Origin: a virus
Length of the DNA: 64,000 nucleotides
Strand: one strand, 5' to 3'
Virus record (IMG/VR): IMGVR_UViG_3300026521_000003
Location: 62,001 to 126,000 of that record
The notes under the pieces are model-generated. The model was given only the letters and a program-made list of their open reading frames with translations, was not told the DNA's origin and did not search any database. A program made the position numbers and the translations under genes. Positions 7,930 through 18,044 of the stretch are shown one piece after another. The number at the start of each line of letters is the position of its first letter. The stretch's first letter is position 1.

Positions 7930-9396
7930 ATGGCTTATGATAGTTCTGGATTTGCAGGCGACATACACACAGCAGTAGGAAAATCTGATGTAGTAATGAT
8001 GCATTATGAATTAAAAATCGGTACTATTGACAATAAGGGTGATTTAACATTACTAGCCGATACTTATTCTTATAAAAAGGGCACGTCATTATCTGAAATA
8101 AAATGGGGGTTTGTTAATTCCGGTTCATTTGGCGATAAAACTGATGCGAATATAACATTTACTCTACATGATATTGCAGGTGAAACATTTCAAAATTTTA
8201 TGAAATTGCAAACGGGATCATATTGGATTTATTTTAAAGGTCCTGATTCAACAGGTGCTCTTTGGTCTGGTGATGCTGCGATTTACGTACCTGATAGAGA
8301 AGGTTGTTCTGTTGAATTTTCACCAACTCAAGGTTTCACATACACTTTTACAGGTAAACCTATGTTGATGCATGCTAGATCTGAATACGTTACAAATACT
8401 GAAGAAATAGAAGTTAATGGGTGGACTGAACCAGGTACAAATTTTATGCAATTTTTATCAGAACTTGAAACTGAATGGAATACTGCAGCAAAAAATCATA
8501 ATAAGTGTAATGCAAAAACAATCAAACTTAATTTTGGTAATCCAACAAATAAATTATGGTTGACTCCAATACACAGAACTGAAAAAACAGAAGAAAATGT
8601 AAGAACTATTGAACCATATAAGATTGGTGCAGGTAAAACTATATCTGATGCTATTATAGATTTTTTTAACATTATATTCTTAAATGAAAAAGGCGTAAAA
8701 AATGATAAGCCTACCATTGAAGTGAATTTTGAAAAAACTGAAGGTGATATTATTCATATCGATGTTAAAATTTGGGGCTTAGAAGATGAAAAAAGTGTAA
8801 TTAGCACAGATAAAATTTGTATTGGAACAGATGATAACTGTAACGGCTCTAGATTTAGAGGACAACTAGTTGGTATGGATTTTAAACCTCTTTTATCATT
8901 ATTAGCAACTCAAGTAATCGATAAAGAACTTGAAAATACAGGAACTGGAAAAGGTGCTGCTGAAACAACCGGACAATGTTTACCAGAAAAAAATACACCT
9001 ATTGAAGGACAAACACATACTCAAGTAACTGGAGCTAATAATCCTCATGAGTTTGCAGCTGATGGATCATGGGCAGGTATAGATACTCTTTTAAATAAAC
9101 TAAAATTTCCAAAGTTTGTAATTGAAGTTGAATTGCCATATTCATATGGTTTTACACCTATAATTCACGGAGGATTATTAAAAGATGCTATTGAGGGATC
9201 AACTGGAGGGGGAATACATATTATGCAAGGAACACAACTTGATTTCTTCTGGTATACTTCCCCAGATTGCAATAAATTAGAGCTAGTAAAAGGGATTTCA
9301 AATAAATATCGTATTTCAACAGTAACACATACAATAGGTTTAAATGGTAATTCAACTCAAATTAAATTATCACACTTATATTTTGCAAATCAGTAG
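7930..9396 (+). CDS. Putative baseplate hub protein (gp27 position)
   Basis: The 488-aa beta-rich protein lies immediately upstream of the gp5-like spike gene, 25 bases apart. In contractile tails the spike is normally encoded beside the hub protein that holds it (gp27 in T4). The first 150 residues have strand-rich text, and the last 40 (YRISTVTHTIGLNGNSTQIK) resemble the closing strands of gp27/gpD-type hub proteins. It has no signal peptide, membrane segment or enzyme motif. The hub call is from position and general character rather than clear similarity. Confidence 0.5.
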   Translation: MAYDSSGFAGDIHTAVGKSDVVMMHYELKIGTIDNKGDLTLLADTYSYKKGTSLSEIKWGFVNSGSFGDKTDANITFTLHDIAGETFQNFMKLQTGSYWIYFKGPDSTGALWSGDAAIYVPDREGCSVEFSPTQGFTYTFTGKPMLMHARSEYVTNTEEIEVNGWTEPGTNFMQFLSELETEWNTAAKNHNKCNAKTIKLNFGNPTNKLWLTPIHRTEKTEENVRTIEPYKIGAGKTISDAIIDFFNIIFLNEKGVKNDKPTIEVNFEKTEGDIIHIDVKIWGLEDEKSVISTDKICIGTDDNCNGSRFRGQLVGMDFKPLLSLLATQVIDKELENTGTGKGAAETTGQCLPEKNTPIEGQTHTQVTGANNPHEFAADGSWAGIDTLLNKLKFPKFVIEVELPYSYGFTPIIHGGLLKDAIEGSTGGGIHIMQGTQLDFFWYTSPDCNKLELVKGISNKYRISTVTHTIGLNGNSTQIKLSHLYFANQ

Positions 9397-9421
9397 AATT
9401 TTATAATAAATGGAGAAATAA

Positions 9422-11338
9422 ATGAGCACATTCGATGAAAATGGTAGAAGAGAAATAAATCGACTTAGAAATGTCGATGGGAATGGCGTTTTTGGAATTG
9501 CAAAAGTAATTGGTCGTGCTGATCATACTAATCAAGGTCGTATCAGAATTGATGTTGAGGCATTGAAAAGAAACGTTGAAGATTCAGAACAAGTACATAC
9601 TGATGCGAAAAATAAAGAGATAGAACGATATAAATGGGCTGAACTATTATCCCCAATAAGAGGTGAAGGTCATGGTGTATATTGTGTTCCAGAATATGGT
9701 GATTATGTATTTTATACATATATTAATAAATTATATATTATATTAGGCTCTATTAATAGTCCTAGTTTAAATTTTCCTGGAACTAATATTCCAGTTGAAG
9801 CTCAAAATATGCAAAATAACTCATTAGAATATAATTCATCCCATTGGCCTAATTTAACAACTCGAGGACTACATTTAGCAAAGCCAGTTTTAGGTGATGT
9901 TTTCCAACCTGCTTCTTTTTTACATAGATGGAGAAAAAATGACCATTTAATATATAATACAACAAAAATACATGATAAATGGGGATCAACAGCAAAATTA
10001 GTTGAACATAGGTCTGCCGAAAATAACTTTTTACAGATGGTAGATATAGGAAATCACAGTATTTCACCTGGTACAGCTGGAAGAAATCATAAAAAATATT
10101 CACCTGTTCGACAAACAGATTATAGAGATTTATGGGAAGGATTTAATATAAATAAAGAATTTTGGACTCAGAGAACTGATAAACCACCTTTATCACACGA
10201 GTCACAATATATTAAATTAGCAACAAATGGACATGATTATCATGAAGAACCACACCCTGATACTGGAGCTGATCTACCAGATAAAGTACGTGGAGAAATT
10301 CGGTTAGATGATAGAATGACTGATGGTACACATGAAACTTCAAAAACATATTGCCCAATTTATCAAACTTTAAAAGTGGCAAAAGGCGATGAACGATATG
10401 TGAATGATAAAATTCCAAAAGTGCCATGGATTGCTGGAGCACCATTTAGAAAAAAACTTAAAAAATGGATCGAAGATACTGGAGATAAATATGATCCAGA
10501 GAATCAGCATTTTAACGTTGGGCATTATTTAACTTTATCTAACACAATTTATAAACGAAGAGCAATGTTATCTACAAAAAAAGGACATCAATTAGTTATG
10601 TCTGATATTGATTTTGATGAAAAAGTTCTATTGAATTCATATAGAGGCAAACACATCTATATGGAAGATGGTTTACCCGATCTTTATGATGCTATGTGGT
10701 TTGCTTCACAAAAACACCATATGTTATTTGTCGATCACATGCAAACACCATATTTAATTGATGATATGGGGGAAGAAAGACATCGATTGTTGGATCCAAA
10801 TCAAATCGATTTTTCTTCATATCAGTTAATTCAAACTGAAGCATATCAAAAAATTTGGCTTGCTGATAGCCCATTATGTCCAAGGATTCATGCTCACACT
10901 ACTTCTGGTCATGAATTATTATTATTGGATCATGATCAAGGAACTATTGGACATATGCAAGCATCAAATAAAGGTAAGATACAATTAACTACAAATGATA
11001 AAATGATGCAAATCACTATGGATGTTGAAAATGGTGATATTACTATCCAGAATCACAATCTTGCAGGTAAAGGTGCTGGTGGTAAACCATTAACTGGGGA
11101 TATTAGTATCTATGCAGCAAATAATCTTTTATTACATGCTGATAATATGATTCAAATGAGAGCAAATTTAGGTTATGATATTCAATCATCAAGTGGTTCA
11201 TATAATGTAGTAGCATGCGGTATTTCACATTCTACACCTTGTGGAGCTCCAACTATACCAGAAGTAATAAGACCGTCAGTTTTAACAGATATTGATGTAA
11301 CAGAAGGTGCATTAATAAATAAATTTGATCCAAGTTAA
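9422..11338 (+). CDS. 5: Baseplate spike protein, gp5-like
   Basis: The N-terminal part (residues about 22-125) looks like the OB-fold of gp5/VgrG spikes: VIGRADHTNQGRIRIDVEAL, then a G.YCVPEYGDYVFYT strand pair and LGSINSP. The last 150 residues are repetitive beta (GDITIQNHN, GDISIYAANNLLLHADNMI), as in the triple-stranded beta-helix that pierces the outer membrane. T4 gp5 has a lysozyme domain between these parts. Here the middle (about 130-470) shows no lysozyme Glu...Asp...Thr signature that I can see. The next gene adds another beta-helix-like piece. It would sit at the centre of the baseplate on the hub. Confidence 0.75.
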   Translation: MSTFDENGRREINRLRNVDGNGVFGIAKVIGRADHTNQGRIRIDVEALKRNVEDSEQVHTDAKNKEIERYKWAELLSPIRGEGHGVYCVPEYGDYVFYTYINKLYIILGSINSPSLNFPGTNIPVEAQNMQNNSLEYNSSHWPNLTTRGLHLAKPVLGDVFQPASFLHRWRKNDHLIYNTTKIHDKWGSTAKLVEHRSAENNFLQMVDIGNHSISPGTAGRNHKKYSPVRQTDYRDLWEGFNINKEFWTQRTDKPPLSHESQYIKLATNGHDYHEEPHPDTGADLPDKVRGEIRLDDRMTDGTHETSKTYCPIYQTLKVAKGDERYVNDKIPKVPWIAGAPFRKKLKKWIEDTGDKYDPENQHFNVGHYLTLSNTIYKRRAMLSTKKGHQLVMSDIDFDEKVLLNSYRGKHIYMEDGLPDLYDAMWFASQKHHMLFVDHMQTPYLIDDMGEERHRLLDPNQIDFSSYQLIQTEAYQKIWLADSPLCPRIHAHTTSGHELLLLDHDQGTIGHMQASNKGKIQLTTNDKMMQITMDVENGDITIQNHNLAGKGAGGKPLTGDISIYAANNLLLHADNMIQMRANLGYDIQSSSGSYNVVACGISHSTPCGAPTIPEVIRPSVLTDIDVTEGALINKFDPS

Positions 11339-11352
11339 GAAAGGAGTTAAAA

Positions 11353-11775
11353 ATGGCTGCAAATCCAATCGATATGAGTCCAGCACCACCACAAGCTAAT
11401 AATAATCATAGAATTATTCAATTACCACAGGATTTTGGTGATGGTGGCGGACAAAGAACACAAATCATTACTATGCAAGGACATGAAATAATTATGCTAG
11501 ATACTCCAAGTGGTATGAGTAAAATTCAAATAACTACGAGTGATGGTTCACAACAATTAATCTTAGATGAAATGAATAAAACATTTTATATTGGTGTTGC
11601 TGATGCAGATACAAAAATAGTAATTGAAAGTGATGCTAAAATTGAAATACGTTCTAGACAAGATATTTTTGTAGATGCACCAAATATAAACTTTAATTGT
11701 GAAGACTTTGATGTTCAAAAAGACCAACAACCTTCACACCCACCAACAACACCAAAAGATATGGGCTATGAATAA
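11353..11775 (+). CDS. Small beta-helical spike-like protein
   Basis: This 140-aa protein starts with a Pro/Asn-rich linker. Repeated short strands then fill residues about 35-115: IITMQGHEIIMLDTPSG, KIQITTSDGSQQLILDE, KIVIESDAKIEIRSRQDIFV. This is the pattern of gp5/VgrG beta-helices. The C-terminus is Pro/His-rich (SHPPTTPKDMGYE). It is 14 bases after the gp5-like gene and overlaps the next gene by 8 bases. It could be a separate spike segment or tip, or a carrier for a cargo. It lacks a PAAR-type motif. Confidence 0.55.
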   Translation: MAANPIDMSPAPPQANNNHRIIQLPQDFGDGGGQRTQIITMQGHEIIMLDTPSGMSKIQITTSDGSQQLILDEMNKTFYIGVADADTKIVIESDAKIEIRSRQDIFVDAPNINFNCEDFDVQKDQQPSHPPTTPKDMGYE

Positions 11776-12637
11776 TTTAGAAATTTTAATTACTCAATTA
11801 TTAGAAAATGATGAATTTGCTATGATACCATTTAATAAAAATATTAATAATGAACTAAAATTTTATTTTGATTTTTTTATTAATTTAAAAACAGATTTAT
11901 TATTACGTAATTTATTAAAATATCAAAATCATAATAATTTTGATAAAGCTTTAAAAATAATAATCCATTATAAAGATAAAGTTACAGATAATAATATTAT
12001 ATTAGATTTTAAAACTTTTTTAATAATTAAAGATATATTTACAAAAAATAAACAATTTGAATATGAGTGCACTTTCTATAAAGAAATAACCAATCAAGTA
12101 CTAAATAATAAAATATTATCTATTGACGATAAGTTATTAACTTTTATATATGATAACGATATTGATAGATATATAGATTTAACATTAAAATTAAATATAG
12201 ATAATGCTATAAACAAAATTTTTGAAAAAGATAATTATAAAATATTTGATTGGTTAAATAAACATCCTAATAAATTTCTCGAATTAAAAAAATTAAACCA
12301 ACCCTATTTTATTCTTACCAACATGAATACTAGATTAGATATAAATGATGAAACATTAAAATATTTCTTTGAAGTTGCTCCAACCGACTTATCTTTATAT
12401 AAAAATTTACGCCAAAATTTATCATTAGAAATCATATACAAATATAGCAAAAATAAAGTTTCAGATGAATTTATTTTTGAACTTGTTGAAACTTTCGATG
12501 ATATAATTTTTATTTTAAACTTAAATAATTTAAAACTAAATACTCTAAATTCCTTTATGAATAAGATTAAAAATGATTTCCCATACATTTATACCAATCT
12601 CAATTCTTTATTACTTATGAAAAAGGAAATTCTCTAA
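11768..12637 (+). CDS. Hypothetical protein between spike and fibre genes, 289 aa
   Basis: The ATG at 11768, overlapping the stop of the preceding gene, is chosen over an upstream in-frame ATG at 11699 that lies deep inside that gene. The product is almost wholly helical and very rich in Asn, Leu, Ile, Lys and Phe, with no recognised family. Text such as FDWLNKHPNKFLELKKL suggests short repeated helical pairs. Its tight coupling to spike genes points to baseplate structure or assembly, but that is inference. Confidence 0.6.
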   Translation: MNNLEILITQLLENDEFAMIPFNKNINNELKFYFDFFINLKTDLLLRNLLKYQNHNNFDKALKIIIHYKDKVTDNNIILDFKTFLIIKDIFTKNKQFEYECTFYKEITNQVLNNKILSIDDKLLTFIYDNDIDRYIDLTLKLNIDNAINKIFEKDNYKIFDWLNKHPNKFLELKKLNQPYFILTNMNTRLDINDETLKYFFEVAPTDLSLYKNLRQNLSLEIIYKYSKNKVSDEFIFELVETFDDIIFILNLNNLKLNTLNSFMNKIKNDFPYIYTNLNSLLLMKKEIL

Positions 12638-12663
12638 TAAATAAATAAAAAATATATTAGAGA
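12631..12663 (+). terminator. Hairpin enclosing a late promoter motif
   Basis: A perfect 9-bp stem (TCTCTAATA with TATTAGAGA) begins at the stop codon of the upstream gene. Its 15-base loop lies in the AT run that also carries the late-promoter-like AATAAATAAATAAA. No U-run follows. It may mark the boundary between transcripts. Confidence 0.3.
12636..12650 (+). promoter_or_regulatory. Tandem late-promoter-like AATAAATAAATAAA for the 1331-aa fibre
   Basis: Overlapping octamers lie 25-32 bases upstream of the start, inside a hairpin. Confidence 0.5.
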
Positions 12664-12675
12664 TGGAGAAATGAT

Positions 12676-15600
12676 ATGGGTTTAATCGTTAAACACGCAG
12701 ATGGGAGCGAATTCCTTAATATTGCGAATAAAACATATGATGATGTATCAACAAGTTTAAAATTGCCAGGTAAAGGTGTTTTAAACTGGGGTGAGGCATA
12801 TGTAAACAATTTTGTACACTTACTAGAAAATTTTGCTAGTTCAATTGAACCACAAAACCCACAAGTTGGTCAAATATGGTATAATACTGGTTCAGGTGTT
12901 TTATCAGTTTATACAATAGGACAAGAATGGGAAATAATTAATAAAGATACAGATATTGAAGCTAAATTTGATGCTTTAGTTACTGAATTACAAGAAAGTA
13001 ATGCAGGGACTATACCACCAACAGATGTGTCTATTGGTACTACTTGGTTTGATACAAATGTAAATGTATTAAAAGTTTTTAATGGTACTGAATGGGTTTC
13101 ATTTGGTTTTAATTCAATAGCATCTTTTATTCAACCTAGTGATAGTGAAGCATCAGATTTATGGTATGATAAGAATATTAATAATCTTAAAGTTTATGAT
13201 GGTTCACAATTCCAAAGATTAATCTCAACTATTGAAAGTACGAATCAACCAACTAATTCGCCGGTTGGTCAATTTTGGACAAATACCACAACAGGTCAAA
13301 TATTTATATATAAACAAGAACCATCTACTGGTGAATATTATTGGCAAGAATTAGGTGCAGAAATTGTTACTGAAGGTGATATTTTACCAACTATTGCTAA
13401 AACTGGTGCATTACATATAACCCGTACAACTTTTTCAAATATCCTATATATTAATAAAGGTACTAAAACTTCACCTGTATGGGTTGAAATTCCAGAATTT
13501 GGTGGTGCTATAAAATCTGTAAATGAACCAGTTGATGCTAAAGATGGTATGTTTTGGTTAGATGGTAATGATGTATTAAAAATTAGAAAATCTGGAGTAT
13601 GGACTGATATTGATCAGACAGCAATTTCATATATTTCTGAAACAATGCCAACTGATGCTAAAGATGGTATGGTATGGTTTGACACTTCAACTGGCTCTAT
13701 GAAAATTAAAGTTGGTAGTAATTGGGAAGCTGTACAAGATACAGGTTTAATTGAATACGGTGTAGCGCCAATTTCACCAAAAGAAGGACAATTATGGTTC
13801 GACAATACAAGATCCGAACTAAAGATTTTTAATGGTACTTCGTGGACGGTTGTTAATAATTCAAGCACTATTGTAAGTTACCAAACACCATTGGATGCTA
13901 CTGCCGGGCAATTATGGTTAGATACTACAAGTTCAGAATTAAAAGTTATGAAAGATGGGAGATGGGCATCTTTACCAGAAAATGCTAGAGCACACTTAAC
14001 AATTCCTGCTAGTCCTAAAAATGGTGACATGGCTTATGTTAATAATGCATTAAAAATCTATGATGGTTCTGATTGGAAAGATATTAATATAAATATTGAT
14101 AATAGTACAACAGGTGATGATGTATCAATTAATTATGATGAAATCTCACATGAAATAGTTATAGTTTCAGATGGTATTACAACAAGAGTACCTCTAGCAG
14201 TTAGTAGAGATGTTATTGTTGAAAATGTTGGTATAACATCTGATGTTGTTGAAGTTATACATCCAGATATAAGTGAAGGTGAAAGAAGAATTATTGATAT
14301 TCAAAAAGTTAATCTAAATAGATCATTTTTTGTTTTTAGAAATGGTAGATTTACAGATGATTATTATACAGATTCTCAAGATTTAATTCTTAATAGTGCT
14401 GCGGGTGATGATGAAATTGATATTTTACAATTTAATGGTGATATTTCTATAAATTATTTAGTTAAAAAATTCAAATCAACTATTAATGGTAATTTTACTA
14501 TTGATAACTATACTAGAACATTAGAAGAGCAAGAAGAATATGATATTGTTAAAGCCGAATATGATGCTAAGTTAGTTGAATTAATAGCACAGTATGGTGA
14601 TAATAGTTCTGAAAGTGACTTAACTGATGCTGATTGGGCTATATTGGATGAAATTGAAAGTAGATTCCCTATTAAAACATCAAATCAAATAGCAGATTTA
14701 TCTTTAGGATCTATTATAGTATTTAAAGAAGGTATTTTTATACCTACAGACGATTTAACAATCAATGAATCAAATGAAAATAAGATTATTATACCTAATA
14801 CTAATGCAGGGGAAATTTATACAATCATACAGTTAATTGCTGGTAATGATTATAAATCATCATTCTTCAGTCGAGAAAACTCTTTTACTATTGGAGCAGT
14901 TGAAGATACAACAGAATCAACTCTAAATGTTGCGGGTAAAATGATGACAGATATGCTTCAAGCTGCTTCAAAAAATACTGCTGGATATGGTGAAGTTGAT
15001 GTCGATTATATTTTTAATGATACTGAAAAAACTGTTACTTTTAGTTTAATGGATATTGATGCAGATTATCATTTCTTCGTAACAAGAAATAATCTGTTTG
15101 TTTCTCCAGTAAATTATACAGTCAATACAACTAATAATACATTAACAATGCATGCTAATTCTTTAGATGAAATACGATTTTTTCAATTCTACTTACCACA
15201 TAATTATGTTCCTATTGAATTTAATTATAAAGAGGCTTTAGCTGCAAATGAAGGTTGGATAACAATAGAGTTAAATCAAGATTTTGACTTAAATAGCCCT
15301 TTATTAGTATATAGAAATGGTATGTTACAAGAATCAGCAAACATAAATATTATTACTCAAGAAACACTTGTCGATGATAATGGTATTACATATACTGTTG
15401 ATGGATTAAGAAAAGTACAAATTTTTGGAGATGCAGAAACAAACGATGAATCTATATCTGGAGTACAAATAGGTGATATAGTAACTGTTATGCAAGTTTC
15501 ACAACCAGAATTCTATAATATTTATTTAGAAGAATTTGGTGCTACAGTTGATGGGTTTAATATTTTTACGTTCAATGAAATAGATAGTCAAAAAGATATT

Positions 15601-16671
15601 TTAGTATATAGAAATGGTATGAAACTAGACGATACTAATTTCTATATCAATGATGACGGTAAATTAGTAGTTTCAGATTGTAATGGCCCAACAATCGATG
15701 AACTTGCTATTAATCCTAATGCTAAAGGGGATATTATTATAGTTTATCAATTCTTTACTAAAGATGTAATAGCTGAAGATGATTTAACATATACTAAAGA
15801 AATAATTACAGCAACAACAGACGGCTATGAATATTTCCAATTACAAAATACCGAATTTGTAGCAGATGAATTCCTTTTAGTATTTAAAAATGGTCAATTA
15901 ATTACAAGAAAACAGCCTGAATCCGAAGATACTAATCAAACTCAAATAAATACATATAAAGTATTTGCTGAAAGAGTTTATAACAATACAGTACCGGCAT
16001 TAGATATTAATGGTGATCCAATTTATGATAGTGAAGGTAATCCAGTATTAAATGTTGATCCAGAAGATTATACAGATATTATGGCATTTAGCTTAGATAA
16101 TGTTGTAGCAGGTGAAGAGATAGTAATATATGAATTCAACAAAAAAGTTACTAATGTAAATAATTTATCTAGTGAAAATCATTATGAAATTCTTCCTAAA
16201 AATAATATTCAAAGAATTTATACGTCTAAGTTTGACCAATTATCGAACCTAACAATGGTATTTCAAGATGGTTTAATTATCGATAGAAAAGTAGATAGTA
16301 ACGGTAATGACAATGTTAGAATTGATGGAATGTTTAGAATATTAGATCAATATGCCGTAGATAATATTACAAAATCAATAATTGTTAATGATTGGAAAGT
16401 TGGTGGTAAGTTGAGAATCCAACAATTTACAGCACAATCAACTGATATAAAAACAATCACATTAAGTGTAACAATTTTAGCAGATGGAACATATGATGTA
16501 TTTTTACCGAATAATGAAACATATACTCCTAATGCTGGAGCAATTGAAGTTTATGTTGATAGACAAATTCAATGGACTGGTGAGGACTATCAAGAAGTTG
16601 CTAACAATAGAATAATGTTTACTAGACAACTTATGAAAGATCAAGTTGTAAAAATGATCATAAGAAAATAG
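12676..16671 (+). CDS. Large tail fibre / baseplate fibre protein, 1331 aa
   Basis: The N-terminus (NWGEAYVNNFVHLLENFAS, then NPQVGQIWYNTGSGVLSVY) is a module seen in several T4-like virion proteins and shared with the gene at 55073. It is followed by about ten copies of a 40-50-aa unit with the pattern GxLWFDtxxxxLKixxGxxW, to about residue 480. The C-terminal half carries another repeat, of type LLVYRNGMLQESANINI ending in a GDxIxVxQF strand, at roughly residues 550-1300. Both repeat types are typical of trimeric fibre shafts. It would form part of the adsorption apparatus. The hub genes lie just upstream. Confidence 0.7.
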   Translation: MGLIVKHADGSEFLNIANKTYDDVSTSLKLPGKGVLNWGEAYVNNFVHLLENFASSIEPQNPQVGQIWYNTGSGVLSVYTIGQEWEIINKDTDIEAKFDALVTELQESNAGTIPPTDVSIGTTWFDTNVNVLKVFNGTEWVSFGFNSIASFIQPSDSEASDLWYDKNINNLKVYDGSQFQRLISTIESTNQPTNSPVGQFWTNTTTGQIFIYKQEPSTGEYYWQELGAEIVTEGDILPTIAKTGALHITRTTFSNILYINKGTKTSPVWVEIPEFGGAIKSVNEPVDAKDGMFWLDGNDVLKIRKSGVWTDIDQTAISYISETMPTDAKDGMVWFDTSTGSMKIKVGSNWEAVQDTGLIEYGVAPISPKEGQLWFDNTRSELKIFNGTSWTVVNNSSTIVSYQTPLDATAGQLWLDTTSSELKVMKDGRWASLPENARAHLTIPASPKNGDMAYVNNALKIYDGSDWKDININIDNSTTGDDVSINYDEISHEIVIVSDGITTRVPLAVSRDVIVENVGITSDVVEVIHPDISEGERRIIDIQKVNLNRSFFVFRNGRFTDDYYTDSQDLILNSAAGDDEIDILQFNGDISINYLVKKFKSTINGNFTIDNYTRTLEEQEEYDIVKAEYDAKLVELIAQYGDNSSESDLTDADWAILDEIESRFPIKTSNQIADLSLGSIIVFKEGIFIPTDDLTINESNENKIIIPNTNAGEIYTIIQLIAGNDYKSSFFSRENSFTIGAVEDTTESTLNVAGKMMTDMLQAASKNTAGYGEVDVDYIFNDTEKTVTFSLMDIDADYHFFVTRNNLFVSPVNYTVNTTNNTLTMHANSLDEIRFFQFYLPHNYVPIEFNYKEALAANEGWITIELNQDFDLNSPLLVYRNGMLQESANINIITQETLVDDNGITYTVDGLRKVQIFGDAETNDESISGVQIGDIVTVMQVSQPEFYNIYLEEFGATVDGFNIFTFNEIDSQKDILVYRNGMKLDDTNFYINDDGKLVVSDCNGPTIDELAINPNAKGDIIIVYQFFTKDVIAEDDLTYTKEIITATTDGYEYFQLQNTEFVADEFLLVFKNGQLITRKQPESEDTNQTQINTYKVFAERVYNNTVPALDINGDPIYDSEGNPVLNVDPEDYTDIMAFSLDNVVAGEEIVIYEFNKKVTNVNNLSSENHYEILPKNNIQRIYTSKFDQLSNLTMVFQDGLIIDRKVDSNGNDNVRIDGMFRILDQYAVDNITKSIIVNDWKVGGKLRIQQFTAQSTDIKTITLSVTILADGTYDVFLPNNETYTPNAGAIEVYVDRQIQWTGEDYQEVANNRIMFTRQLMKDQVVKMIIRK

Positions 16672-16692
16672 CTTTTTCTTATCACTCCTTTG

Positions 16693-16700
16693 TATAAATA
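16693..16700 (+). promoter_or_regulatory. Late promoter TATAAATA for coiled-coil gene
   Basis: Exact octamer 24 bases before the start, with AAAGGAGG between. Confidence 0.65.
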
Positions 16701-16724
16701 ATTATATAAAGGAGGATTTATTAC

Positions 16725-17381
16725 ATGAGTAAATATTTTAATAACACAGAGTCATTATCTACTTCCATTTCAGACATTTCAGAAGAAAATAATTCGATTA
16801 TACCCACGCATATACAACAAATAGATAATGATGGAAAGGCCAATCTTCAATCAAAATTAAATAATTCACTTGATGATGAAATAAAAAAAGTTGCATCTCA
16901 ATCTGCAATTATAGATGATAGTATGGACGAACTTAAAAAGGTTACAGACTCATATGCTGAAATCGAAAATGCTTTAAAAAAATTTAAACCCTTAGAGTTA
17001 TTTGAACGCTTAAATCAAATAACGTTTTTAATGATTGAAATGAGAAACAGATTGGATGCTATTGAGAATCATTTAAGACTCGATGAAGAAAAACCTCTAA
17101 AATCACCGATTGAACAATTTAATGAGACTTCTAATAATGACGATCTTATGGATCCAAAAGTTGCTAAAGAACAATTAAACAGCATACAAAAAGGGAATAT
17201 CCCAACTATACCTAATGAGAATTATATTGAGAATGGTGTAAATTTAGAAGAAATGTTTCCTGGTAAACCAGATGAAGCATATCAAGCAGCATATAAAAGT
17301 TTAGCTGAAAATCAAGATAAATTAAATACTCAAACTGTCTCAAAATCTCCAAAAGGAGGAATTCAAGGCATTAGATTTTAA
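16725..17381 (+). CDS. Coiled-coil protein, probably virion-associated
   Basis: The 218-aa protein has a Ser/Asn-rich N-terminus. A long coiled coil (about residues 45-125) contains DDSMDELKKVTDSYAEIENA and LIEMRNRLDAIENHLRL. The tail is flexible and Pro/Asn-rich, ending in GGIQGIRF. It has its own late-promoter motif (TATAAATA) and a strong AAAGGAGG ribosome site. It follows the large fibre gene and ends 2 bases from the convergent neighbour. No family is recognised. A structural or chaperone role near the fibre is plausible. Confidence 0.6.
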   Translation: MSKYFNNTESLSTSISDISEENNSIIPTHIQQIDNDGKANLQSKLNNSLDDEIKKVASQSAIIDDSMDELKKVTDSYAEIENALKKFKPLELFERLNQITFLMIEMRNRLDAIENHLRLDEEKPLKSPIEQFNETSNNDDLMDPKVAKEQLNSIQKGNIPTIPNENYIENGVNLEEMFPGKPDEAYQAAYKSLAENQDKLNTQTVSKSPKGGIQGIRF

Positions 17382-17383
17382 AT

Positions 17384-18025
17384 TTACCACCCTTGAATAG
17401 TTTGGGAACCATCATCACCCCAAGTTTTAGTCCATAATCCAGATGCAGAATTGTAACTCCAACCTGTTGGGTCTGGTGTTACTAATTTTTCCTTTTGTGA
17501 AAAACTTTCAGTACCACGAAATGACATAGGAAATATCATAATTTTATGACTGTCTAGATACGACTTCATTGTTTCTTCTATTTCATAATTAAGGGTTACT
17601 AAATAATCTATTTTTTTTAAAAAGTCTTCCTTTTTATTTAAACTAGGATAAATGGATTTAATATTTAATTTTTCTTGTTTTAATTTTTTTATATCATTAA
17701 ATTCTTCTCTAGTTGTTACATAATGAAAATCTCTAGAAGGAAATAACGGTGTCATATATTCTAATAAACGTTTATTATATGGTAAAAAAGCAAATTGGTC
17801 AGATATAGGACTATTAAATAAAACTGTTAATGTGCGTTCTATTTCTCGTTTTAATGCATATATCATATCATCTGATAATTCTAAATCATCATTAGCAATA
17901 ACCCCAATATTTAAATTATTAACTTGAACAGATTTCTTTGCAGGATTTACATCTTTATTTTTTTCTATATTTAAATTATTATCAGATCTACTAGTTATTT
18001 TGTATATTAAATCTTTATAGTTCAT
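17384..18025 (-). CDS. Hypothetical protein, 213 aa
   Basis: After a charged N-terminus, a predicted alpha/beta region starts with LNIGVIANDDLELSDDMIYA and ends with DYLVTLNYEIEETMKSYLDS and KIMIFPMSF. This order of strands and helices is reminiscent of Rossmann-like SLOG/LOG nucleotide-binding proteins, but no diagnostic GGA or PGG motif is seen, so the match is weak. The last 30 residues are rich in Trp, Ser and Gly (PTGWSYNSASGLWTKTWGDD) and look like a separate sticky tail. It is expressed from its own late-promoter motif. Confidence 0.55.
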   Translation of the reverse strand: MNYKDLIYKITSRSDNNLNIEKNKDVNPAKKSVQVNNLNIGVIANDDLELSDDMIYALKREIERTLTVLFNSPISDQFAFLPYNKRLLEYMTPLFPSRDFHYVTTREEFNDIKKLKQEKLNIKSIYPSLNKKEDFLKKIDYLVTLNYEIEETMKSYLDSHKIMIFPMSFRGTESFSQKEKLVTPDPTGWSYNSASGLWTKTWGDDGSQTIQGW

Positions 18026-18044
18026 ATAGTAATCCTTTTTTCTT

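Noticed and set aside
9422-11338. A lysozyme domain in the gp5-like protein
   Set aside because: Expected from T4, but no lysozyme active-site pattern could be found in the middle region.
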